From positions 146,832 to 210,831 of the IMG/VR virus record IMGVR_UViG_3300044630_006293: a stretch of 64,000 nucleotides of DNA, one strand, 5' to 3'. This stretch comes from a virus. Under the pieces are notes generated by a model. That model ran no database searches and had not been told where the DNA came from. It worked only from the letters and a program-made list of their open reading frames with translations. Shown one piece after another: positions 1 to 6,502 of the stretch. Position 1 is the stretch's first letter; each line of letters begins with the position of its first letter. The position numbers and the translations under genes are program-made.

Positions 1-149
1 GAAAAAGATCCATTATCCATAGCGTCACGAAGAACTCCAATATCATAGAATCCAAACTGATAGTTATTAACGGACCGAAGTGGTCCATTAGGTTTAGATT
101 TAAGCCTGACGGCAGGGGAATAAGTACGGTTTGTACGGCGATTAACCAT
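1..149 (-). CDS. Hypothetical protein, 3' end outside window
   Basis: An ATG at 149 is preceded by a strong AGGAGG site (about 158-164) and opens a frame running off the left edge. The visible 49 residues are basic at the start (VNRRTNR) and show no family I recognise. Confidence 0.6.
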   Translation of the reverse strand, partial: MVNRRTNRTYSPAVRLKSKPNGPLRSVNNYQFGFYDIGVLRDAMDNGSF

Positions 150-220
150 TTTGATTTACCTCCTAAAGTAAATAATGAATGAAAAAGATTTATATTTATG
201 TTTTTTTTGTATAGAAATAA

Positions 221-658
221 CTAAAGAGCTGAAAGCTTACGTTGTTTATTCTCATATATCTTTTTATTGAGGACACGAAGTCCCCAAATTGGAAAAGTAA
301 TAACACGAATAACTTTGTAGATAATTCTAAATAAATCTGAAAAAGCTGTAGTCCATTTATGGCGGGAGTTTTTCATTATATTTCCACCTAATTTCTTAGC
401 CTGAGGACTATCATAATTCCAGTAAAGGAATTGATAACCAGGCACAGAGAGTACAGTTGATATTACACCTGCACCCATGGCAACAAGGCCAGCTGCACCA
501 AATGCTATACCCATTACAAATGAAATAAACAATGAGTTTAATAAATTGAATAAGGGACTTTTGGCAGATAGCCTACGCCATGCTGGAACTTTAGATGCAA
601 TCATCAACTCCAAAAGAGTTGAAGTGACTGCTAGGATTAACATCATTGAAAGTAGCAT
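221..658 (-). CDS. Small membrane protein
   Basis: 145 residues. A hydrophobic segment at about 3-20 and a longer Gly/Ala-rich one at about 40-75 predict two or three membrane passes; the C-terminal half is basic (lysines and arginines at 95-145). A TAGGAGA ribosome site precedes the start. Size and topology would fit a holin or an inner-membrane effector, but no family signature is visible and it is not next to the lysin. Function unknown. Confidence 0.65.
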   Translation of the reverse strand: MLLSMMLILAVTSTLLELMIASKVPAWRRLSAKSPLFNLLNSLFISFVMGIAFGAAGLVAMGAGVISTVLSVPGYQFLYWNYDSPQAKKLGGNIMKNSRHKWTTAFSDLFRIIYKVIRVITFPIWGLRVLNKKIYENKQRKLSAL

Positions 659-745
659 AATTCTCCTACGTGTAGAGAGTTGATTTTTTAATTAAATATA
701 AAATAAAAGTTTTTAAGATTTTTCTAGATGGTAATCTAGAGTAAT

Positions 746-977
746 ATGATTCATTTGAGTTATATGTTATTAGTTAGTTGCTATGATTCATTTTCCTTTA
801 ATGGTACATAATTATTGAAGTTGATTCATTCTGCTTAAATGTTACATAATCATTGGGTGTGATTCATTCACTTCATGTGTTACTTATTGAATATGGTGAT
901 TCATTTATCCGATGTGTTACTTGTCCGACTATCTGATTCATTCTACTTAAATGATACATAATCATGAGGTGTGATTT
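746..977. repeat. Array of about 37-38 bp imperfect tandem repeats
   Basis: The word GATTCAT recurs at 748, 785, 823, 861, 898 and 935, with a decayed copy at 973, so the period is 37-38 bp. Between the words a second block resembling TTAAATGNTACATAAT is partly conserved in the copies near 801-812, 836-850 and 947-962. The array fills nearly all of the space between the genes ending at 1013 and starting at 658. It could be iterons, a transcription-factor array, or part of an untranslated RNA. Confidence 0.75.
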
Positions 978-1012
978 AAAGTTTAGAGTTGGGGGAATAA
1001 ACCCCCAACTAA

Positions 1013-1870
1013 CTAAACAAATGGGTTATTAGGAATTGCAATCTCGTGTACATGATCGCCATGGGCAATAATGTAGGGACGAGGTGCAGGAGTGCCATGA
1101 TGAGCCTGATATGCTACAGCATGGTAGTGACTAAGGAAGATTTTTACAGCAAATCGTCTTGCTTGCGCGTCAATCTGAGCGTCAGAAAGTTTACCAGATT
1201 CTAAAGTCTTACGAGTTTGATTCTGTTTAAAGTTTTTCTTTTCTAAGATTGAACTAGCAAATTCAGAGTAATCTCCTGTTTGATTCTTCTCAGTACGGCG
1301 TTGTTTATCTTGCTTATAAAGCTTGCCATAGAAGCATTCTTCTTTGCCAGAGAATTTCATAAAACTCTGGCCAATTTTCCAGCACAAAGTTTTTAGTTCT
1401 GCGTTATAAGGACGCTTCTGTCCTTTCTCCCACACAACGGTGGGATCAAGCCCAGCATATCGCCAAACGCTACCTGCAGTAGGAGCTTTTGTGATATCGA
1501 TATGTGATAGAAGTCCAGCAGCAAGTACGGGACCAATGCCAAATTGGCCAATGGCCCATGAACCTACAGTAGTAGATTCGGCATATGTCTGCAAAGGAGC
1601 CTTGAGAGACTTTTCCATTAATCGAAGATTGTAGGAAAGAAATTTCACAAGTTCACTTGGTGATTCTTGCTTCTCAAGCTCACGAGCCTGAGCAGCAAAT
1701 GCCATACGATTTTCCTGGAGATTATAGTAGGCAGATACTACTTCACGCGCAGAGCGTGAATCAAGTTCAACAGTTAGCGTACGAAGGTCTCGTGCAAACC
1801 GGTTGAACATAGGGAAGTCGAAGTCATTAGGATCGGTAGTTTCAGATAAATTTGATACGGGATTGTTCAT
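1013..1870 (-). CDS. IS110-family transposase-like protein without a recognisable catalytic N-terminus
   Basis: 285 residues. The centre (about 110-175) carries a helix-hairpin-helix (GIGPVLAAGLLSHIDI) followed by an RYAGLDP segment, the pattern of the C-terminal Transposase_20 domain of IS110/IS116/IS902 enzymes. The DEDD RuvC-like domain normally at the N-terminus is not apparent; residues 1-105 are helical and phage-like. The SG pair usual after GLxP is also absent. It is probably a domesticated DNA- or RNA-binding protein, not an active transposase. The 37-38 bp repeat array lies immediately downstream. One Arg codon near the start is CGG (AAC CGG TTT), read normally. Confidence 0.6.
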   Translation of the reverse strand: MNNPVSNLSETTDPNDFDFPMFNRFARDLRTLTVELDSRSAREVVSAYYNLQENRMAFAAQARELEKQESPSELVKFLSYNLRLMEKSLKAPLQTYAESTTVGSWAIGQFGIGPVLAAGLLSHIDITKAPTAGSVWRYAGLDPTVVWEKGQKRPYNAELKTLCWKIGQSFMKFSGKEECFYGKLYKQDKQRRTEKNQTGDYSEFASSILEKKNFKQNQTRKTLESGKLSDAQIDAQARRFAVKIFLSHYHAVAYQAHHGTPAPRPYIIAHGDHVHEIAIPNNPFV

Positions 1871-1921
1871 GATGGTTCCTTGTATTGTATAAATAAAAAG
1901 TACTGTTATTCTTTGTATAGA

Positions 1922-2041
1922 CTAGAATGGTTCTTCATCATTTTGTGGCAGAAAGATGATTAGATCATCATCTGGAATTTCGCCAAACATTTTTTCAGAA
2001 ATCCATTCTGGATCTAGCTGTTCATCTTGAGGGTTGGACAT
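1922..2041 (-). CDS. Small acidic protein
   Basis: 39 residues, strongly acidic (ends NDEEPF), preceded by an AGAGAGG-like site. It sits between the terminator at 2093-2131 and the IS110-like gene. Function unknown; its short acidic C-terminus ending in Pro-Phe echoes the tails of the proteins at 6503 and 9543. Confidence 0.5.
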   Translation of the reverse strand: MSNPQDEQLDPEWISEKMFGEIPDDDLIIFLPQNDEEPF

Positions 2042-2092
2042 AGTTAGATAGCCTCTCTATGTTAAATAATAATTAAGTTATTTCTTTGTATG

Positions 2093-2131
2093 AAAATAAA
2101 AAAGGGGAGAGTCAAAAGACTCTCCCCTTTT
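2093..2131 (-). terminator. Intrinsic terminator
   Basis: A 14-bp perfect stem (AAAAGGGGAGAGTC paired with GACTCTCCCCTTTT) with a 4-nt loop, followed on the minus strand by a T-rich tract. It ends transcription from the gene at 2155-2502. Confidence 0.85.
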
Positions 2132-2154
2132 CTTGTATGAACTGATTACTTGTA

Positions 2155-2502
2155 TCAGTTAGTAAGCATAATCCATACATCAAACATTTTGGTAGTGTCG
2201 TTGAACACTGAGGATGTTTGAGTACGTAGATTATCTTTAGCTGCTCGTGAGTACAGAGATGCACGAAGAGCAGCAAGATGTTTAGCTGTCATGATAGGAA
2301 TTTCAATATGAAACCAAACGTTCCTGTTTTGTAGAAGCTCTCCGTAGATAGTTCCAATAACAGGATTGCGACGTCTGCCACGTCCAGCGTTGATCGGTGG
2401 TTCGCCGTTGATACGCTTAAGAAGTTTGGTAGGCTGTTGTGCAGCTGCAAACTTTCTTGGATTGCGATTCAATTGGGTTTCGGTACTTTCGATGATTGCC
2501 AT
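2155..2502 (-). CDS. Hypothetical basic protein
   Basis: 115 residues. The N-terminal half is basic and proline/arginine-rich (GRGRRRNP near 41-48) and may bind nucleic acid; the C-terminal half looks like a small alpha/beta domain (VWFHIEIPIMTAKHL...). It is followed directly by a strong terminator. No family recognised. Confidence 0.65.
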   Translation of the reverse strand: MAIIESTETQLNRNPRKFAAAQQPTKLLKRINGEPPINAGRGRRRNPVIGTIYGELLQNRNVWFHIEIPIMTAKHLAALRASLYSRAAKDNLRTQTSSVFNDTTKMFDVWIMLTN

Positions 2503-2556
2503 CGGTTGATACTCCTTGCTAATTACTGAGTTTAATGGTCAGATTTATGTATGAAC

Positions 2557-3411
2557 TTAAGAGGCTCTTATACTCCAGTTGCCAAGTCTGCCTGAAGTAT
2601 TGTGTAGAATCCAGCTAGCAAATAAAGCATTTGCTTCTGGATTATACAAGTCTTCTGGTTCATAGCCTGTATAGTCCCTTAACGTACGGAACCATGACGA
2701 GTTAATCTGCAAGAGACCATTGTCATAGGTTCCATTACTGTTTAAGGTCCATGTAATTTTGCCATTTTTAAATTTAGCATTTACTGCACCAGGGTTGCAT
2801 CGTGATTCACGATATGCTATGTAAGAAAAGACTTTTACAGGAAGATTATACTTTCTGAAAAGATCTTCATACTTTGGGCAGTACAAAGATTCATCGGTAG
2901 GAAGACTTACTGAGTAAGTATTCTTGTAATAAGGTTGAAGTTTCTTTGATACTAAGCATGGCCATGGTTCGTATCCGAGTGGTTTTTTATTATAGCGAAT
3001 TCTTTGATAAAGAATAGGATCGCCAGCTTCAGATACTCTTTTAACTATGACAGTTTTAAAGCCAAGATTGGCAATACGATTAGCTATGAGAACTTGTTCA
3101 TGTTTAGTGGCCTTGTCAGGAGATGGAGCAAATTGCTCCCCACCGTACATTTCCCACATTCCCATATCAGTATCGCCAAATTGGCCTTGATGTTGTATGG
3201 TCAAACCTCCGGCGTATTCACCGGATTTAGACCAATCTATTTGGGCAACTGATTTTCCTGTTCCACAGGATGCAATCTGTTCCCAGTACTTAGTTGGTGC
3301 CCCCATTTTAAATGACACTTTTTTCCATGTTCCTGCCTGAGCAGGAGAGCTGGGTAGTGTCATAGATATGAGGATAACAAGTGCTGTAATAATAGATGTA
3401 AGCTTGCGCAT
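2557..3411 (-). CDS. Secreted lysin: degenerate Rpf-like domain plus SLT lytic transglycosylase
   Basis: 284 residues. A Sec signal peptide ends at AQA-G (about residue 26). Residues 40-110 match the resuscitation-promoting-factor/transglycosylase-like pattern (WEQIASC, YAGGLTIQ, APSPDKATKHEQVLIANRI), but the CESG motif that supplies the catalytic Glu reads CGTG (C49-G52), so this domain is probably inactive or only binds wall. The C-terminal half is a lysozyme-like SLT domain with YRESRCNPGAVN (E202 as catalytic acid) and DNGLLQINSSWF. It should cut peptidoglycan of an actinobacterial host. An AAAGGAG site precedes the ATG, and a long structured leader lies upstream. Confidence 0.85.
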   Translation of the reverse strand: MRKLTSIITALVILISMTLPSSPAQAGTWKKVSFKMGAPTKYWEQIASCGTGKSVAQIDWSKSGEYAGGLTIQHQGQFGDTDMGMWEMYGGEQFAPSPDKATKHEQVLIANRIANLGFKTVIVKRVSEAGDPILYQRIRYNKKPLGYEPWPCLVSKKLQPYYKNTYSVSLPTDESLYCPKYEDLFRKYNLPVKVFSYIAYRESRCNPGAVNAKFKNGKITWTLNSNGTYDNGLLQINSSWFRTLRDYTGYEPEDLYNPEANALFASWILHNTSGRLGNWSIRAS

Positions 3412-3426
3412 TTTGGTGTCGCTCCT

Positions 3427-3608
3427 TTCGTATTGGGTTTGCTAGTCTAAGTTGAAGACCAGCATTAGCATCGCGCAGGTTGCGAAACCGAAGATGAACG
3501 GACAAATACGAAATGCCCGCTCGACACTTAGCAGTGGTGCCTTCTCCGACTTCACAGTATAACTGTTAGGTGGGGATTCTCCCCCTGCCCGGATTGTGTT
3601 GCGGGCAT
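3427..3608 (-). promoter_or_regulatory. Structured 5' leader of the lysin gene (riboswitch-like)
   Basis: Two long-range stems lie end to end. ATGCCCGC pairs with GCGGGCAT (3601-3608 with 3513-3520) and encloses small hairpins such as ACAGT-TAT-ACTGT and CACT-gcta-AGTG. TTTCGTATT pairs with AATACGAAA (3426-3434 with 3505-3513) and encloses GGTT-tcgc-AACC. The downstream strand of the second stem abuts the ribosome site AAAGGAG, so folding could control access to it. No known riboswitch class is recognised. Confidence 0.5.
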
Positions 3609-3614
3609 GGTATT

Positions 3615-3623
3615 AGTATAGCA
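3615..3623 (-). promoter_or_regulatory. Extended -10 promoter for the lysin leader
   Basis: TGCTATACT fits an extended -10 (TG-N-TATAMT) and sits just upstream of the structured leader. The -35 region is weak. Confidence 0.45.
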
Positions 3624-3649
3624 CATTCGTGGGTTGGTTACACGTATGT

Positions 3650-3787
3650 TCAGTTATTTTCCTCCTGTTTGGGACTGACCACTTCTGCAAGAAGAGATTC
3701 AATTCTACTTATGGTAGAATTTAAATCATTGATCTTCTGAAGAAGTAATAGGAGAGCTTTAAGTATGTTTTCGGAATGTGGTTCCAT
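3650..3787 (-). CDS. Small coiled-coil protein
   Basis: 45 residues, predicted helical with heptad-like leucines and isoleucines (ILKALLLLLQKINDL...). The start is set by AAGGAGG eight bases upstream of the ATG; an earlier in-frame start near 3871 lacks a ribosome site. Function unknown. Confidence 0.6.
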   Translation of the reverse strand: MEPHSENILKALLLLLQKINDLNSTISRIESLLAEVVSPKQEENN

Positions 3788-3938
3788 AACATAAGCCTCC
3801 TTTAGATCAGTCAAACGGAACGGGCTGGTAGCTTTTAATAAAGCATCAACCCGTGCGCTAATCACACACATTAGTGATGATTAGAAATAGTACCGTAGAT
3901 TTTTAAATTATCTACAGTTTGATGAGGAAAAATGTAAA

Positions 3939-4157
3939 TTAATTAGCGTTGTATTGAGTGGAGATTACAGCTGCAAGTACACGATACTTGCCGGCAGAAA
4001 TCTTCTCAAAACGATGTGAATTGTTTTTGATATGTGCATAAGCAGTTGGAGCAGTACATTGCACAGCTTCGATAATATCTGAAGGTGAAATGATTGTTCC
4101 AATTTTTGTATTAATATATGTTTCAATGATTGCATTGAATTTAGCTGGCTTTGCCAT
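3939..4157 (-). CDS. Small winged-helix-like DNA-binding protein
   Basis: 72 residues. The pattern (ISPSDIIEAVQCTAPTAYAHIKNNSHRFEKISAGKYRV) resembles a winged helix-turn-helix: a recognition-type helix, then a beta wing. It is likely a phage regulator, but the family is not certain. Confidence 0.55.
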   Translation of the reverse strand: MAKPAKFNAIIETYINTKIGTIISPSDIIEAVQCTAPTAYAHIKNNSHRFEKISAGKYRVLAAVISTQYNAN

Positions 4158-4265
4158 CTTTATGTTACCTTTCTGTCAAACCGCAAAGCGGTTGTTGTAG
4201 TTTTTTATGGTATATAAAGGTGTATAAATATGAGATTAAAAATACACTTTAAATTAAGTTATGTT

Positions 4266-4305
4266 AGTATATCATAAAATGACATTACAAACATAGACAA
4301 TTATA
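4266..4305 (-). promoter_or_regulatory. Putative promoter elements
   Basis: The AT-rich gap 4158-4361 has no gene. It contains on the minus strand a perfect TATAAT (4300-4305) and an extended -10 TGATATACT (4266-4274), either of which could drive the gene at 3939-4157. No good -35 is visible. Confidence 0.35.
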
Positions 4306-4361
4306 GTGTATTTAAGAGTAAAGGTATATAATATTAGAGGGTGAACAACGTTAGTTGTTGA

Positions 4362-4622
4362 TTATGGTTGAAGAGTAGTTTTATCTAGACTAATTCCATA
4401 AGCTTTGGCATTGTGCCAGTAAGCTTCTTTAAAGTAATGTAGTCCTTGTTCAATCTCTTGAATGAAGTTATAATATGATTGTATCATATCTTCATTGGTG
4501 AAATCGAGATAAATGATTAACTCATTTAACTTATTCATTGATTGGCGAGCCAAGTCAACGGTGTTCATAAGATTTGAAAAGAGTTCGATTTTAGTTGATT
4601 CTAGTTGATCATAAGTTGTCAT
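4362..4622 (-). CDS. Hypothetical helical protein
   Basis: 86 residues, almost entirely alpha-helical in character, with no motif I recognise. It lies 18 bp downstream of the gene at 4641-5051 and is probably co-transcribed with it. Confidence 0.6.
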   Translation of the reverse strand: MTTYDQLESTKIELFSNLMNTVDLARQSMNKLNELIIYLDFTNEDMIQSYYNFIQEIEQGLHYFKEAYWHNAKAYGISLDKTTLQP

Positions 4623-4640
4623 AAGATTTGGTTCCTGTGT

Positions 4641-5051
4641 TTAGTAAGCCGACTTCGCCGGCATAAATTTTGGATCACTATGATACAAGGTGATTGTACC
4701 ATGTGAGGTGTATTGTTCTATTAGGTCAAATTCTTCAGTAGTGTGAATTAGACCTATGTAGTTTGTGTCTCTTTGAGAAGGATCTATGATCCAGGTAATA
4801 CGGTATGTCTTACCTAGTTTTGCTGCACGTTGAATAGCTAGAGTGCCATAGTTTGATTCGTTAAGATCTTGTGTCATATAGATAATGTTTTTGCCAGATT
4901 TTCCAGGAAGTAAAACCCGGGAAAAGCTCTTATCTTCAGACTTGTAAACCTTATAGGTATTGCCAAAGTACTGTACTTCATCACACATATCCCATAGGGA
5001 ATTGTGTAGGGTTAAAAGCTCAGATATAACATCAGGCTTTTTAGTTGTCAT
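4641..5051 (-). CDS. Hypothetical protein under a structured leader
   Basis: 136 residues, mixed alpha/beta (NIIYMTQDLNESNYG..., YRITWIIDP). Ribosome site AGAAAGG. The interesting part is upstream: a folded RNA (5105-5229) and a terminator-like hairpin (5068-5092) stand between any promoter and this gene, suggesting regulated read-through. No family recognised. Confidence 0.65.
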   Translation of the reverse strand: MTTKKPDVISELLTLHNSLWDMCDEVQYFGNTYKVYKSEDKSFSRVLLPGKSGKNIIYMTQDLNESNYGTLAIQRAAKLGKTYRITWIIDPSQRDTNYIGLIHTTEEFDLIEQYTSHGTITLYHSDPKFMPAKSAY

Positions 5052-5067
5052 TATCTGGTCCCTTTCT

Positions 5068-5092
5068 AAAAAAAATAGTTAAATAAACTATT
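5068..5092 (-). terminator. Terminator-like hairpin (possible attenuator)
   Basis: AATAGTT-TATTT-AACTATT is a 7-bp hairpin followed directly by a run of T on the minus strand, 17 bases before the start codon at 5051. The stem is AT-rich, so it may be weak or conditional. Confidence 0.45.
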
Positions 5093-5104
5093 GAGTATTA
5101 AGAT

Positions 5105-5229
5105 GCGGTTCCCAGAAATTTCTCTACGTTGTTAGGAGGTACAAAACCCAACGGAGAATCCTGTCAGTGGAAGATAGGTTGATGGAGCATTGTGGGGGTA
5201 ATGCATATTATCAAATTACTGAGAACCAC
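5105..5229 (-). ncRNA. Candidate structured regulatory RNA
   Basis: An 11-bp uninterrupted closing stem (GTGGTTCTCAG at 5229-5219 with CTGGGAACCGC at 5115-5105; two G-U wobbles) encloses about 100 nt with two further stems: GCATT/AATGC with an 8-nt loop, and TCTC-CGTTG/CAACG-TA-GAGA. No protein frame fills the space. With the terminator-like hairpin downstream it has the layout of a riboswitch or attenuator. It does not match a tRNA or any RNA family I can name. Confidence 0.5.
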
Positions 5230-5265
5230 ATCTCGATACTCAAGATGTTATGTTCGGGATTTTGT

Positions 5266-5445
5266 TTAAACCGCCGGCAATGAAATATTATCTATTTGTC
5301 CAAGTAAGGAGTCAACTACTTCTAGATGCTCTAAGACATAAGATGCCTTAGGCAAAGAAGATAGTCGTATCTTGTATTCGCTGAGAGCTATATAGAGTAT
5401 ATTTAGACTTTGTGGATCGCCGGCAAGAATCAATGCATTGTTCAT
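5266..5445 (-). CDS. Hypothetical small protein
   Basis: 59 residues from the ATG at 5445 (MNNALILAGD...), helical and leucine-rich. An upstream GTG near 5535 with an AGGA site would add 30 residues of unlikely composition, so I prefer the shorter form. Function unknown. Confidence 0.45.
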   Translation of the reverse strand: MNNALILAGDPQSLNILYIALSEYKIRLSSLPKASYVLEHLEVVDSLLGQIDNISLPAV

Positions 5446-5848
5446 TATTCTTTTATATATAGATATAAGTATAGAGTAAGTATATAGGGGAGTGATAGGT
5501 GGACAGGAGTGGGGGATAGTGGGGAGGATGCCCACATATGTTCCTGTTTTATATCCATTTTATATCCATTTTATACTGAGGATTAATTAAATTATACTGG
5601 GTACCCCTTTGAGAGGTGACAATAATAGCTTTAATTTAACAATTATCTTAGCATTATGTTATCTCTATATACAGTTCCTTATATACTCTCTATATATAGT
5701 CTATATGATATCTCTATATATAGGGGATAGATAGTGTGTTGTTGTTTGGCGGATTTGATAATAAAAAATATTATTATTTAAATAAGAAAACGTCCCAACT
5801 CAACTAACCACCAAGTTGAGAAGGAACGCTTTCACTAGCAATAAATTT
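5446..5848. other. AT-rich non-coding stretch with short TA repeats
   Basis: No convincing gene. It holds a near-duplicated TTTTATATCCA word around 5548-5575 and clustered TCTATATA words between 5460 and 5735. It could contain early promoters or an easily melted replication region; no single site stands out. Confidence 0.4.
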
Positions 5849-6064
5849 TTACAATCGGAGTTCTACTCCATACATCCGCTTGAAATCTCGTCTCATAGGA
5901 TGAAGAGCCGATTCAGTTCCATGCGTTGTATACATTGGTCCATTGATACTCGGAGGGGGGAGTATCTTATAGACCCCTGATTTACAGCGACTTACTTCGA
6001 AACCTAACCGTTGAAGCTCAGCCATGACATTCTTCATGGATTTTGACTGATGCTGTTTGGGCAT
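5849..6064 (-). CDS. HicA-like small protein
   Basis: 71 residues. The start is fixed by AGAGGAG before ATG at 6064. The layout LQRLGFEV-basic-GVYKILPPP-YTTHGTESALHPMRRDFKRMYG resembles the compact dsRBD-like fold of HicA mRNA interferases, with a His (THG) near the middle. No HicB partner is adjacent, so it may be an orphan toxin, a takeover factor or just an RNA-binding protein. Confidence 0.5.
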   Translation of the reverse strand: MPKQHQSKSMKNVMAELQRLGFEVSRCKSGVYKILPPPSINGPMYTTHGTESALHPMRRDFKRMYGVELRL

Positions 6065-6160
6065 CTGTATTTCTCCTCTTGTAATCTGGTATATTGCCAG
6101 GTAAGACAAGTATATCAGTACATGAGGATGTTTGCAACACCCAGACACGACATTTCTAAG

Positions 6161-6230
6161 TTCGGCGGTCTGGGGCCTATTTTAAAAAATAATCATTTAG
6201 AAATGATCTTCTCACTTCGGCGGTCTGGGG
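6161..6230. repeat. Two copies of a 15-bp direct repeat
   Basis: TTCGGCGGTCTGGGG occurs at 6161-6175 and 6216-6230, 55 bp apart, flanking the palindrome at 6192-6207 in the intergenic space upstream of the HicA-like gene. They may be operators. Confidence 0.6.
6184..6207 (-). terminator. Intrinsic terminator
   Basis: ATCATTT-CT-AAATGAT hairpin followed on the minus strand by TATTTTTTA. It lies downstream of the tRNA-like element and the 6503-7540 gene. Confidence 0.55.
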
Positions 6231-6246
6231 TTTATAAATAAAAATA

Positions 6247-6301
6247 AAAAAGAATATTATCTAGTAAGTAGATACACTATATAAGCATACCTACTCACTA
6301 G
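6247..6301 (-). terminator. Second hairpin with T-rich tail
   Basis: CTAGTGAGTAG pairs with CTACTTACTAG (11 bp with one G-U) around a 19-nt loop; a T-rich stretch follows after about 7 nt. It could terminate transcription or protect the 3' end of the RNA containing the tRNA-like element. Confidence 0.45.
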
Positions 6302-6345
6302 ATTTGTAATGTTCCGCGTTCTTTGCATGAATTAAAAAATAACAG

Positions 6346-6464
6346 TGGAGAAGGCAGGACTCGAACCTGCTAACAATCTATATAGATATATGGATATTAT
6401 CGCCATGTTAACTTATGTTAAATGCGCATTATCTATTTAAGAGTTGTTATTCCCATACATCCCC
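6346..6464 (-). tRNA. tRNA-like element (canonical T arm and acceptor 3' strand, aberrant middle)
   Basis: The 3' end is textbook: T stem GCAGG/CCTGC with loop TTCGAGT (6354-6370), acceptor strand CTTCTCC and discriminator A at 6346, with no encoded CCA. The best 5' acceptor strand is GGGGATG (6464-6458), pairing at six of seven positions and followed by the usual T8-A9. The region between is about 30 nt too long, lacks the D-loop GG, and has no normal 7-nt anticodon loop. It may be a decayed tRNA, a tRNA mimic, an attachment-site relic, or an unusual tRNA whose fold I cannot solve. Confidence 0.4.
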
Positions 6465-6502
6465 GTGGGTGGACAGTTTATCTACATGTCCAGGTAGGAA
6501 CC

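Noticed and set aside
746-977. CRISPR array
   Set aside because: The repeat word is short and imperfect, spacers are not unique, and no cas genes are present.
6346-6464. Standard tRNA or integrase attachment site
   Set aside because: No acceptable D arm or anticodon loop can be drawn, and no integrase gene is in the window.
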